Part shown: positions 56,536 through 64,000 of the stretch, piece after piece
How positions within the stretch are numbered: the stretch's first letter is position 1
How the letters are laid out: each line of letters begins with the position of its first letter
Assembly (NCBI GenBank): GCA_903830945.1
Contig: CAIKVT010000081.1
Coordinates: 95,593 to 159,592, forward strand
Direction: 5' to 3'
DNA length: 64,000 nt
Source: an uncultured Elusimicrobia bacterium
Lineage (GTDB): Bacteria > Elusimicrobiota > Elusimicrobia > UBA1565 > UBA9628
Notes under the pieces: generated by a model
Database searches by the model: none
Seen by the model: only the letters and a program-made list of their open reading frames with translations
Told to the model about the DNA's origin: nothing
Program-made: the position numbers and the translations under genes

Positions 56536-57690
56536 CTAATATATCCAGCCCGGCACGCCTTGCGACCGCTCGCGCGGGGCCGGACGCGAGGCCGGGAGCT
56601 CGATGGTGGGAGAGCTCTCTTCGTTGATGCGGAGCTGCTCCTGCAGGGGCGAGATGTCCTGCGCGGGCTCGCGCTGGCGGCCGCGGGTCGCGGACGTCAC
56701 GCCTCCGAAGCGGTAGGAGATGGTGAAGCGTTGGGTGTCGCTAAGCGTGTCAGCTATGCCCCAGGCATAGTCGAACACGAATCGGCCGCGCCAGCGCAGC
56801 CCGAAGCCCACGGTCAGACCCAAAGAGTCGCGCAGGAACTGGTATCCCATGCGCATGCCGTAGGTCTTGTTCCAGAAGTATTCCAGGCCCACGTCGGCCA
56901 GAGCCTGCTTCTCGTAGAGGCGGTACTCACCGTCGGCGGCTGCGATGAGGCTGTGCACTGAGGGCACGCCGAACTGGTAGGCCAGGCCGCAGCGGGCGGT
57001 CAGGGGCAGCGGGTCACCCTCGCTGACGAACTTCATCCTGGTGCCCATGTTGAGCATGGAGACGCCTGCGCCGAGGCCCGCCTCGGGCGAGTGGGCGAGG
57101 TAGCCGACATCGGCCGCCACGGCCTGGGCGGAGTAGCCGCCCGCCAGGGTGGAGTGGAGGTACTTGCCCGAGACGCCCATGAAGTGGTTGACGCCGTAGC
57201 TGTTTTCCCCGTAATCGACGGGAGTGCTGCCGACCCTCTCGGAATAGCCGAACGTGGCCGCAAAGTCGTCGCCCGCGCTCAGGTTCTGGGAGCCCGCCAG
57301 GGAGCCGTCGGCGTTGAGCTTGTTGTACTCGATGTCCCCGCTCTGGGAGAAGAGGAAATTGGCGCCCACGCTGGTGTAGCCGTTGCCCGAGATCCCGGTG
57401 AAGGGCGTGGGGCCGGCGTAGGTGATGTTCTCCACGGTGTTGTCGAAGGCCCCCGAGGGTCCGGAGAACATGGAGAAGCCGACCTCATGGGCGTTGAGGC
57501 GGCTGAGGCCCGCGGGGTTATAGTAGAGCGCGGAGGCGTCGGTGCCCACGGCCGTGAAGGCGCCGCCCATGCCCATGGCGCGCGCGCTCATGGGCATCTG
57601 CAGGATGGCGGCGCCGGTCACCCCGGGGTTCTCGGTGGCGAAAGCCGGGACAAAGAGGCCCAGCGCCGCGACCAGGAGGGCGGCTCTCAT
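56536..57690 (-). CDS. PorV/PorQ-family outer-membrane protein
   Basis: A 384-residue outer-membrane barrel with signal peptide (ALLVAALGLFVPAFA). The family signature is clear: MSARAMGMGGAFTAVGTDAS followed by ALYYNPAGLSRLNAHEVGFS, and a barrel ending (RFTISYRFGG). Such proteins (UPF0164, FadL-related) act in type IX-like secretion or lipid handling. Its ATG overlaps the stop of the HEAT-repeat gene as ATGA. The C-terminal tail (about 335-384) is periplasmic and Pro/Arg-rich. Confidence 0.85.
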   Translation of the reverse strand: MRAALLVAALGLFVPAFATENPGVTGAAILQMPMSARAMGMGGAFTAVGTDASALYYNPAGLSRLNAHEVGFSMFSGPSGAFDNTVENITYAGPTPFTGISGNGYTSVGANFLFSQSGDIEYNKLNADGSLAGSQNLSAGDDFAATFGYSERVGSTPVDYGENSYGVNHFMGVSGKYLHSTLAGGYSAQAVAADVGYLAHSPEAGLGAGVSMLNMGTRMKFVSEGDPLPLTARCGLAYQFGVPSVHSLIAAADGEYRLYEKQALADVGLEYFWNKTYGMRMGYQFLRDSLGLTVGFGLRWRGRFVFDYAWGIADTLSDTQRFTISYRFGGVTSATRGRQREPAQDISPLQEQLRINEESSPTIELPASRPAPRERSQGVPGWIY

Positions 57691-58835
57691 GGCCGCCTCC
57701 GCTGCAGACGCTTGGCCAGCAGCGCGGCCGCGGCCACCCGAACCCTCAGGGAGGCATCCTTACTCATGACCCGGGCCAGGAGCTGCGGGGCGTCATCGCC
57801 GGGTGCGGCAGCGATGGCCTCTAGGGCCAGCATGCGGCCGTCCACGTCATGCGCGCGCAGCTGCCGCTGGGCGAGGTCGAGGTCGATATGTTCGCCGAGT
57901 TCGGCTAAGCCTGCCATAGCGCGCAAGGCCAGGTCCGGAGTTTTTCCGTTGTCGGCCAGCCGCCGCAGCGCCACGACCGCGCTCGGCGCCTGGGCGATGC
58001 GCGCCAAGCCGCCGGCGGCCATGGAGCGCACGCGCGGGTTCTCGTCTTCGAGGCGCTCGATGAAGAGCCGGGCCAGGCTTTCGTCGCCCACCGCGGCCAA
58101 AGCCGCGACAGCCTCGGCGCGTACCGCCGACGAAGTGTCGCCGACCGCCGCGACCAGGGTCTCGCGCGCGGAGGAGAGGTTGGCCTGCCCGAGGGCCTTG
58201 ACCGCGGCGAGGCGCACTGCGGCGTCCTGGTCCCTGGCGGCATCGAGGAAGTGCCGCACGAAGGGCGCGACCGGCGGCGCCTGGGCGAGGTCGAGGCGGC
58301 AGAGGGCCACTGCCGTGGCGTCGCGGACCGCTCCTGAGGCGTCGCTTAAGGTCTGCTCCATGAGTCCGACGACGTCCTCCGTCGCCATGTCCGAGAGCCT
58401 GACCAGGGCCTGGGCCCGGGCCTCAGTGTGGGATAAGAGTCCCTTTTCCTGGGCCGGCGACAACGAGCCCCTGGGAGTGGCCGAGCTGCGCGCAAGTTCC
58501 ATGAGCAGCCTGCGGCCCTCGTCGTCGCCCCGTTGAAAGAGACTGTAGCCGGCCTCCAAGCGCACGAAGTCGTCGCGGTCCTGGCCGGCCTTTTTGAGCA
58601 GTTCGCCGACCTGGGGGGCAGGGCCTTCGATATCGCCCCAGGCGGCGATCACGGCGATGCGGACGTCTGGGTCGGAGTCGTCGGCGCGGCCGACGAGGAA
58701 GTCGATGGCTTGGCGGCTGAGCTCAGGGTGTGCGGAACCGACAGCGGCGTGCGTGCCGGCAATGACGAAGGCAAATGCAGCCAGGGCAACCATGCACCTG
58801 CAGGATATCCTTAGACGTTTACGGAAATATTGCAA
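57687..58835 (-). CDS. Exported HEAT-repeat protein
   Basis: A 382-residue all-helical protein with a likely signal sequence after a basic start (FRKRLRISCR, VALAAFAFVIAG), start codon TTG at 58835 (an ATG at 58793 would drop the basic part). About nine to ten HEAT repeats fill residues 40-375 (for example DSDPDVRIAVIAAWGD, DTSSAVRAEAVAALAAVGDE, DENPRVRSMAAGGLARIAQA). Probably a periplasmic scaffold. It is translationally coupled to the PorV-like barrel, so the two may form one assembly. Confidence 0.82.
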   Translation of the reverse strand: MQYFRKRLRISCRCMVALAAFAFVIAGTHAAVGSAHPELSRQAIDFLVGRADDSDPDVRIAVIAAWGDIEGPAPQVGELLKKAGQDRDDFVRLEAGYSLFQRGDDEGRRLLMELARSSATPRGSLSPAQEKGLLSHTEARAQALVRLSDMATEDVVGLMEQTLSDASGAVRDATAVALCRLDLAQAPPVAPFVRHFLDAARDQDAAVRLAAVKALGQANLSSARETLVAAVGDTSSAVRAEAVAALAAVGDESLARLFIERLEDENPRVRSMAAGGLARIAQAPSAVVALRRLADNGKTPDLALRAMAGLAELGEHIDLDLAQRQLRAHDVDGRMLALEAIAAAPGDDAPQLLARVMSKDASLRVRVAAAALLAKRLQRRRP

Positions 58836-58885
58836 GGATTCTTCTGAACAACGGTCGCCTCCCCTGTGGAGAGGCGAGAAAAAAA

Positions 58886-58957
58886 TGGGCCCGCCAGGAA
58901 TCGAACCCGGATCCCGTGGTTCGAAGCCACGTGCTCTATCCGTTGAACTACGGGCCC
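58886..58957 (-). tRNA. tRNA-Arg (TCG)
   Basis: The minus strand gives a cloverleaf: acceptor GGGCCCG/CGGGCCC, D-arm with TAGTTCAACGGATAGAGCA, anticodon loop CTTCGAA (TCG), T-arm around CCGGGTTCGATTCCTGG. CCA is not encoded. A TAAAAT hexamer on the minus strand at 58972-58967, inside the end of the upstream gene, is a likely -10. A T run follows the 3' end. Confidence 0.95.
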
Positions 58958-58969
58958 TAAGCGGTGATT

Positions 58970-60475
58970 TTACAACAATTTATGACGAGGCGGGGTTTTC
59001 CTCACCAGCACAGAGGTGCCCAGGACGCGGCGCTCCTCATAGTCCTGAGGGTGTTTTTCATGGACGTAGTGGTCGATGGCGCGGAGGTACTGTTTGCCTG
59101 CGAAGGCCGGATCGACCAGGATGAGGCTGGGAGGCCGGCGCTCCAGCTGCTCCAGGTAGCCCTCGAAGCTGAACAAGCCCTTGAACCGCGGGAAGCGCTG
59201 CATGACCTCCTCCGTGCCGGGTCCGTTGGGGATGTTCGTGTAGTTGAAAAAATAGGTGGAGTTCTCGCGGAAAACCACATGCGCGGGCGGCTGCATGGCC
59301 ACCGGCATGCCGGGCGCAGACCACTCCAACAGCTGGTCGGCGACCAAAGCTTCCTGGCCCAGGCCCGCATGGTCTCGGCTGTAGGCCGCCAGCTCTGGCA
59401 AGGCCAGATAAACGCCGCCCCAGAACAGCAAGGCCACGGCGGCCTGGCACAGGCGGCTCTTCCAACGTCCGACCCTGTGCAGGAATAAGGCCAGCGGCAG
59501 GCTCCAGACCAGCAAGACCGTGTAGAGGTATTGGTCCCAGAAGTACTTCACCCAGAACGGCTGCGCCAGGGAAAATCCCAGGAGCACCAACAGCACTCGG
59601 TTCTTTCTCCAGCCGTTCTCGCGCAGTTCCAAGACGGCCGCGGCGGTCCCGCTGAGGAAGACCAGCAGCCAGAGCGGGTCGTAGGCCGCGCGCAGCAGCA
59701 GACCGCGGGCCAGACCGAAGCGATAGCCGGAAGAGCTCAGGGCCCAGAGATGGTGCCTGAGCGCCAGAGCAAAATACGGCTGCGGGTTTATCCCGGCTCC
59801 CCAGGCCGCCGCGTTGAAGAGCAGGCCGGCCCCCGCGGCGGCGAGCAGCAACGCGCCCAGGCAAGACCGCGCCCGGCCGGCTGCATCCCGCCAGAGCTCG
59901 GCGCCAAAGACCATGACGGCTAAGACGCAGATCAATGCCAGTTTGGGCGTGAGCAGCGCGCCGGTCGTGAAGAGAAAACCGGCTAGGGCCCAACGCGCGC
60001 GCGGCGCCGGACCCGTGGCATCCAGGGCCAGGAGGCCGGCCAGCGTGAGGGCCAGGACCAGGTGGTCCGCGCGGAACTGGGCGAAGGTGAAGACTACCGG
60101 GATCTGCAGGGCCACCAGGCCGAGGGCGGCGAGGGCGCACGTTTTCCAGGAGCGGTCATCGTCGCGCTTGAGCATCAGCAAGAGGAGCAGCGCTAAAGCC
60201 GCGAAGGAGCAGCCCAGGTTGAGTTTCCTTAGGAGCACCAAAGATGAGAAGGCTTGAGGCAGCGCGCGCAGCGCCGGACTGTAGAGCAGCCAGAAGTACG
60301 GCGGGTGGTCGTAGTAGAAATCCACATACGGCTTGTGGCCTTGGGAGACCTGCCAGATGGCATGGAACTCCGCCACCTCGTCGTAGTCAAGGCGCATGGT
60401 TGAGGCCAGACGCAGCATCAGCGCGCACAGCAAGCCGGCCCCTAGGAGGCACAGGAGGACATTGCGCTTATTCAT
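58970..60475 (-). CDS. GT39/PMT-like membrane glycosyltransferase
   Basis: A 501-residue polytopic membrane protein with about 10-11 helices. The N-terminal extracytoplasmic loop after helix 1 has LDYDEVAEFHAIWQVSQGHK and PYVDFYYDHPPYFWLLY, the acidic D-x-D/E and aromatic pattern of GT-C enzymes (PMT/ArnT type) that use lipid-linked sugars. The last 130 residues are periplasmic. The ATG at 60475 is chosen; it overlaps the stop of the lipoprotein gene as ATGA. Donor and target are unknown. Confidence 0.78.
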   Translation of the reverse strand: MNKRNVLLCLLGAGLLCALMLRLASTMRLDYDEVAEFHAIWQVSQGHKPYVDFYYDHPPYFWLLYSPALRALPQAFSSLVLLRKLNLGCSFAALALLLLLMLKRDDDRSWKTCALAALGLVALQIPVVFTFAQFRADHLVLALTLAGLLALDATGPAPRARWALAGFLFTTGALLTPKLALICVLAVMVFGAELWRDAAGRARSCLGALLLAAAGAGLLFNAAAWGAGINPQPYFALALRHHLWALSSSGYRFGLARGLLLRAAYDPLWLLVFLSGTAAAVLELRENGWRKNRVLLVLLGFSLAQPFWVKYFWDQYLYTVLLVWSLPLALFLHRVGRWKSRLCQAAVALLFWGGVYLALPELAAYSRDHAGLGQEALVADQLLEWSAPGMPVAMQPPAHVVFRENSTYFFNYTNIPNGPGTEEVMQRFPRFKGLFSFEGYLEQLERRPPSLILVDPAFAGKQYLRAIDHYVHEKHPQDYEERRVLGTSVLVRKTPPRHKLL

Positions 60476-60885
60476 GGTTTGTCGACGAAATCCCCCCCCG
60501 CACCTTGCCGCCACATCTTGACGCCTGCCAGCTCGTCAGGCGTAAGGTCCGCGCGAAAAAGGAACATCGGCTTCCATGAGCCGAAATCCTCCTTCGTCAG
60601 CACGAGATGTCCGACGCCGAATCCGTCCTGGTCGTTGATGGTCCCTAAGGCTAATGAGTTTGGCGCCACTTCCTTCGGCCTGCGCTCCCATCGGTTCTTG
60701 TAGAGTCGAAGATGGATCCCGTCCGCGTCCAACGCCACGACTTTCGCCGTCCGATAATGCCCCTGGTCGTCGATGACCGAATAGAGGCCTCCCGCTACGG
60801 GTTCCGGCCGACGATGGCAGCCGCACAGGCCGGACGCCAGGGCGGCCAGGACCAGCAAGCCGGAGCGTATATCAGATGCGTTCAT
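60472..60885 (-). CDS. Small lipoprotein, unknown function
   Basis: A 137-residue protein with a lipoprotein signal (SGLLVLAALASGLCGC, acylated Cys23). The mature part (GGLYSVIDDQGHYRTAKVVA, LDADGIHLRLYKNRWERRP, FGVGHLVLTKEDF) looks like a small beta-barrel/Tudor-like module. ATG (60885) overlaps the stop of the GH25 gene; its stop overlaps the GT gene start. No family name is assigned. Confidence 0.7.
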   Translation of the reverse strand: MNASDIRSGLLVLAALASGLCGCHRRPEPVAGGLYSVIDDQGHYRTAKVVALDADGIHLRLYKNRWERRPKEVAPNSLALGTINDQDGFGVGHLVLTKEDFGSWKPMFLFRADLTPDELAGVKMWRQGAGGDFVDKP

Positions 60886-61619
60886 CGCCGCGCCCGGGGC
60901 CGGCCGGCGAAAAGGCTCTTGGCCGGCTTGCCAAAAAACGCGAATTGCGCCGCGCTGCCCCGGAAGAAGTCCACATCCACCGGCCCCGAGATGCCGCGGA
61001 TGCTTCCCCGGGAGGAGCACTGCCAGAATGTCCAGGGTCGGTGGTCCGACAAGCTCGGACGCCCCCGGTAATCGCTGATCCAGATCGCGTACTCGGATTT
61101 CCCCCCTTTGAAATATCGGTCGTACATCTCGTGGGATACATACACGACCGGCGCCTTGCCGTAGCGGGCGCGGACCCTCCGCGTAAAGGCGGCTAGTTCC
61201 CTGAGCAGGGCCCTTCGGTCCGGCATCCTGGCGCAGGCCGGCGAAGGCTCCAGGTCGATGGCCGCAGGCAGGGCGCCCGAGCTGCGGGGGACCAACTTGA
61301 TGAACTGGGCGGCCTGGGGCGCGCCGGATGCGCAGAGGTTGTAGAAGTGGTAAGCGCCCCTGGCCAGATCGGCGCGCGACGCGCCCTGCCAGTTCTCGAG
61401 GAACGTCGGGTCCGTCAGATGGTCGCCTTCCGTGGCCTTCATGTAGACGAAGGAAAGGCTCTGGCCCCGCAGTCGCTCCCAGCGGATGCGGCCTTGATGG
61501 TGGGAGATGTCGATGCCCCAGACCGTTTGCGGAACTTTTTTATCGGCGGATCCCGCCTGCAGGGGGGCGCAGGCCAGCGTCATGACCAGGACCCAGACCG
61601 GCCGGTTCGCGGGGGACAT
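60882..61619 (-). CDS. Exported GH25-family lysozyme-like muramidase
   Basis: A 245-residue protein with signal peptide (PVWVLVMTLACAPLQAGSA) and a GH25 barrel: TVWGIDISHHQGRIRWERLR (catalytic-site Asp), FVYMKATEGDHLTDPTF, GAYHFYNLCASG, AAIDLEPSPA (DxE catalytic pair), and the end WTFWQCSSRGSIRGISGPVD then VDFF. All expected active-site residues are present. It cleaves peptidoglycan; its place in an operon with a lipoprotein and a GT39-like enzyme suggests envelope remodelling. Confidence 0.9.
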   Translation of the reverse strand: MSPANRPVWVLVMTLACAPLQAGSADKKVPQTVWGIDISHHQGRIRWERLRGQSLSFVYMKATEGDHLTDPTFLENWQGASRADLARGAYHFYNLCASGAPQAAQFIKLVPRSSGALPAAIDLEPSPACARMPDRRALLRELAAFTRRVRARYGKAPVVYVSHEMYDRYFKGGKSEYAIWISDYRGRPSLSDHRPWTFWQCSSRGSIRGISGPVDVDFFRGSAAQFAFFGKPAKSLFAGRPRARR

Positions 61620-61713
61620 GCGCGCAACTATGATACATGGCTGCGAACTCCGTTGGCAAGGCCCGGATAATTTTGATAACATCAGTAAAATCTCAGGCGG
61701 AGCAGGAGGACAC

Positions 61714-62469
61714 GTGGGCGGACACTCTCATTGGGCCGGGATCAAGCACAAGAAGGCCATCGTCGACGCCAAGCGCGGCAAGGTCTGGACCAAGATCGTC
61801 AAGGAGATCGCCATCGCGGCCCGCGTCGGGGGCGGGGACCCCGGCTCCAATCCGCGCCTGCGCCAGGCCGTCGACGATGCCAAGGCCTCCAACATGCCCG
61901 CGGACAACGTCAAGCGCGCCATCCAGCGGGGCACGGGCGAGCTCCCCGGAGTGATGTACGAAGAGCGCCTCTACGAAGGCTATGGCCCCAACGGCGTCGC
62001 CATGCTCGTGGAGGTCACCACGGACAACCATAACCGCACATTGAACGAGGTGCGCCAGGTCTTCCGGGAGCACGGCGGCAACCTTGGAGAAGCCAACTGC
62101 GTGGCCTGGATGTTCAAGCCCAAGGGATTCCTCTCTGTGGCCAAGCCCGCTCCCGTCGATGAGGACACCTTGATCTCCCACGCTCTGGACCTGGGCGCCG
62201 AGGACGTGGTGACCGATGTGGCTGAAGCCTACGAGATCTACACCGAACCAAAGGACTTCGACAAGGTCAAGGCGGGGCTCGCGGCCCTCAATATCCCGGT
62301 GAGCTCGGCCGAAGTCTTCATGAAGCCGGACACCACGGTCCCGGTCGATAAGACCGAGGCCGCCGCGAAGATCCTCGAGCTCATGGAAGCCCTCGATGAC
62401 AATGACGATGTCAAGAAGGTCCACGCCAACTTCGACATCCCGGACGAGATCCTGGACAAGGTCGGATAA
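61714..62469 (+). CDS. yebC: YebC/PmpR-family protein
   Basis: A 251-residue protein that starts at GTG with AGGAGG 4 nt upstream: GGHSHWAGIKHKKAIVDAKR is the invariant family N-terminus, then PGSNPRLRQAVDDAKASNMP, YEGYGPNGVAMLVEVTTDN and the GGNLGEANCVAWMF segment. Members bind DNA or aid ribosomes at difficult sequences. Its TAA stop shares one base with the ruvC ATG (TAATG), placing it in the classical yebC-ruvCAB operon. Confidence 0.97.
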   Translation: MGGHSHWAGIKHKKAIVDAKRGKVWTKIVKEIAIAARVGGGDPGSNPRLRQAVDDAKASNMPADNVKRAIQRGTGELPGVMYEERLYEGYGPNGVAMLVEVTTDNHNRTLNEVRQVFREHGGNLGEANCVAWMFKPKGFLSVAKPAPVDEDTLISHALDLGAEDVVTDVAEAYEIYTEPKDFDKVKAGLAALNIPVSSAEVFMKPDTTVPVDKTEAAAKILELMEALDDNDDVKKVHANFDIPDEILDKVG

Positions 62470-62990
62470 TGTCGACCACCGTCCTGGGCATCGACCCGGG
62501 GGTCTCGGAGACGGGATGGGCCGTTCTCAGCGCTGATGCGGGGGCCGTGCCGCACCTGGTGGACTCGGGACTCATCAAGACCCTGCCTTCCCAGCCTCTG
62601 CCCGAGCGCCTCTGCCTCATCCACGGCGCCGTGGCCCGGCTCATGGAGCGTTTCCGGCCGCAGGCCGTGGCCATAGAAGAGATGTTTTTCCTCAAGGCCG
62701 CGCACACCATCCGCGGCACCCTGCAGGCGCGCGGCGTCATCCTGCTCGCCGCGGCTCAGGCCGGCTGCGCCATCTCCGAGTACAATCCGCGCACGGTCAA
62801 GGCGACGCTGACCGGCAGCGGCGCGGCCGATAAACGCCAGATGCAGCGGCTCGTTTCCAAGACCCTGGGGCTCGCCGAGCTGCTGCGGCCCGACGACGTG
62901 GCCGACGCGGCCGCCATCGCGCTGTGCCACCTGCGCACGGGACGCCTCAAGCGGCTTCAGGTTTTGGAACTCTATGGAGGCGGCCGATGA
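62469..62990 (+). CDS. ruvC: Holliday-junction resolvase RuvC
   Basis: A 173-residue endonuclease that cuts Holliday junctions brought by RuvAB. Catalytic residues are visible: Asp in VLGIDPGVSETGWAV, Glu pair in AVAIEEMFFLK, and the Asp pair in RPDDVADAAAIALCH. Start overlaps yebC; its stop overlaps ruvA as ATGA. Confidence 0.97.
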   Translation: MSTTVLGIDPGVSETGWAVLSADAGAVPHLVDSGLIKTLPSQPLPERLCLIHGAVARLMERFRPQAVAIEEMFFLKAAHTIRGTLQARGVILLAAAQAGCAISEYNPRTVKATLTGSGAADKRQMQRLVSKTLGLAELLRPDDVADAAAIALCHLRTGRLKRLQVLELYGGGR

Positions 62991-63616
62991 TCGCCTCCTT
63001 GCGCGGGACACTACTGGCCAAGGACGCGGAGCGTGTCGTCATCGAGGCCGCGGGCGTGGGCTACGAGATCAGCGTGACCGCGACGACCGCCTCGGCTTTG
63101 CCCGAGCCGGGCCGCGGCGCCCTTCTGCACGTGGCCGAGTCGGTGGCCATGTACGGTGGGGGCGTCACCCTCTATGGATTTTTGACGCCTTGCGACAAGG
63201 AGATGTTTTTGACCTTCCGCGACTGCGTTCCGGGCACGGGGGCGAAGAAGGCCTTGGAGCACCTGGACAAAGCCTCCAAGTCCCTTCCTGATTTCCGCCG
63301 GGCCGTGCTGGACAAGGATGCCAAGGTCCTCATCGGCGTGTTTGGATTCACGCGCAAGACCGCGGACAAGCTCATCGACGGGCTCAAGGACAGCATCGCC
63401 GCGCTCAACTTCCCCGGCGCCGAGCGCCTGGCCGGCGCCAGAGGCGCCGGCGCCGCGATCCCGGCCGGGGCCATGGGCCAGGCCTTAAGCGCCTTGGCCG
63501 CGCTGGGATACAACTCAGCGGAGGCGCGCGCCGCGCTCTCGGCCGTGACCGAGGAGCATCCCGGCGAGGCCCTGGACGCCGAGCGCATCATCCGGCTGGC
63601 GCTCAAGAGGCTCTGA
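62987..63616 (+). CDS. ruvA: Holliday-junction branch-migration protein RuvA
   Basis: A 209-residue protein. Domain I OB fold ([20 protein letters not shown]), HhH motifs in domain II ([35 protein letters not shown]), an Ala/Gly-rich linker and domain III ([20 protein letters not shown]) that contacts RuvB. The HhH region departs slightly from the usual I/VxGIGPKxAL pattern. Start overlaps ruvC; stop shares a base with the ruvB start. Confidence 0.95.
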   Translation: MIASLRGTLLAKDAERVVIEAAGVGYEISVTATTASALPEPGRGALLHVAESVAMYGGGVTLYGFLTPCDKEMFLTFRDCVPGTGAKKALEHLDKASKSLPDFRRAVLDKDAKVLIGVFGFTRKTADKLIDGLKDSIAALNFPGAERLAGARGAGAAIPAGAMGQALSALAALGYNSAEARAALSAVTEEHPGEALDAERIIRLALKRL

Positions 63617-64000
63617 TGGCTGATCCCAAGGGCGTTGATTCCGTCCTGACCCCAGCGGCCAAGGCCGAGGAGGAGGCCCTCGACCGGACCCTGCGGCCCC
63701 GCTCGCTCGATGAGTTCATCGGGCAGGAGAAACTCAAGGCTAATCTGCGGGTCTTTTTGGCCGCGGCCAAGGCCCGCAAGGAGCCGCTGGACCATTGCCT
63801 CTTTTACTCCCCCCCGGGCCTGGGCAAGACCACTTTGGCCAACATCATGGCCCGCGAGTTGGGCGCCAACCTGCGCACCTCGTCGGGGCCCATCCTGGAG
63901 CGCGCCGGCGACCTGGCGGCCGTGCTCACCGACCTGGTGGAAGGCGACGTCTTCTTCATCGACGAGATCCACCGCCTCAACGCCATCGTCGAGGAGGCCC
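63616..64000 (+). CDS. ruvB: Branch-migration ATPase RuvB, 3' end cut by window edge
   Basis: The first 128 residues are visible: [20 protein letters not shown], Walker [16 protein letters not shown] (the first position of the usual GPPGLGKT is Ser), [20 protein letters not shown] and Walker [10 protein letters not shown]. Start ATG overlaps the ruvA stop (TGATG). It is a motor of the RuvAB complex. Confidence 0.96.
   Translation, partial: MADPKGVDSVLTPAAKAEEEALDRTLRPRSLDEFIGQEKLKANLRVFLAAAKARKEPLDHCLFYSPPGLGKTTLANIMARELGANLRTSSGPILERAGDLAAVLTDLVEGDVFFIDEIHRLNAIVEEA

Overview
The window comes from a high-GC Gram-negative (diderm) bacterium. It encodes outer-membrane-type proteins (DUF1207, PorV/PorQ-like, a beta-barrel of the DUF3996 type), lipoproteins including a lipocalin, cardiolipin synthase, a PilT twitching ATPase and a yebC-ruvC-ruvA-ruvB block. 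I cannot assign a phylum from sequence alone. The PorV/PorQ protein, PilT, abundant small secreted proteins and 4-bp start/stop overlaps would fit an uncultured Elusimicrobiota-like or similar lineage, but that is a weak inference. No rRNA and no CRISPR array were seen. There are two tRNAs (Asn-GTT, Arg-TCG) and one decayed initiator-tRNA-like sequence.

Layout. 0-3.2 kb (minus): a GH130-like enzyme cut by the window edge, translationally coupled to a glycosyltransferase with an extra C-terminal catalytic-looking half. 3.3-9.6 kb (plus): wecB, a 1,336-residue DUF2334-deacetylase/glycoside-hydrolase-like fusion and a processive GT2 synthase, which look like a non-standard exopolysaccharide operon. 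9.9-16.7 kb: S9 peptidase, methyltransferase, lipocalin, DUF167 and SWIB proteins, small ORFs and a tRNA pseudogene. 16.7-25.5 kb (minus): cardiolipin synthase, outer-membrane and stress-type small membrane proteins, WD40/DUF2914 pair, eRF1-like protein, a NarL-type regulator and its broken sensor kinase. 26-34.4 kb: Cys-rich secreted protein, CHASE3 histidine kinase, STAS and flavin-reductase proteins, two truncated genes meeting at one junction, and an hcp-cupin-ferredoxin operon (minus) with an FNR/DNR-type promoter box. 34.9-39.9 kb: a decaying island ending in tRNA-Asn (HTH remnant, DUF5677, LPP20/ankyrin protein, YhcG-type nuclease, IS630 and serine-recombinase remnants). 40-44 kb: pilT with a cyclic-nucleotide-binding partner, a PsbP-like secreted protein, YtxH and ParB-like proteins. 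44.2-48.7 kb: a giant Gly-rich membrane protein with a degenerate PP2C domain and a zinc-ribbon membrane partner. 48.7-64 kb: mostly housekeeping genes (pepP, tandem MscS, typA, rsgA, PPK2-type phosphotransferase, PorV, HEAT protein, tRNA-Arg, GT39-like, GH25, yebC-ruvCAB).

Most noteworthy: a four-copy intergenic hairpin repeat; the hexosamine-polymer operon; the pseudo-phosphatase membrane protein; the tRNA-Asn island with a coupled nuclease/ankyrin pair; and an FNR-type box placed exactly at -41.5 of a predicted hcp start. Genes in this window are often coupled by ATGA/GTGA overlaps, and several lack a Shine-Dalgarno sequence and instead carry a -10-like hexamer 5-7 nt before the start codon. 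All functions are inferred from the translated sequence; no database search was run.
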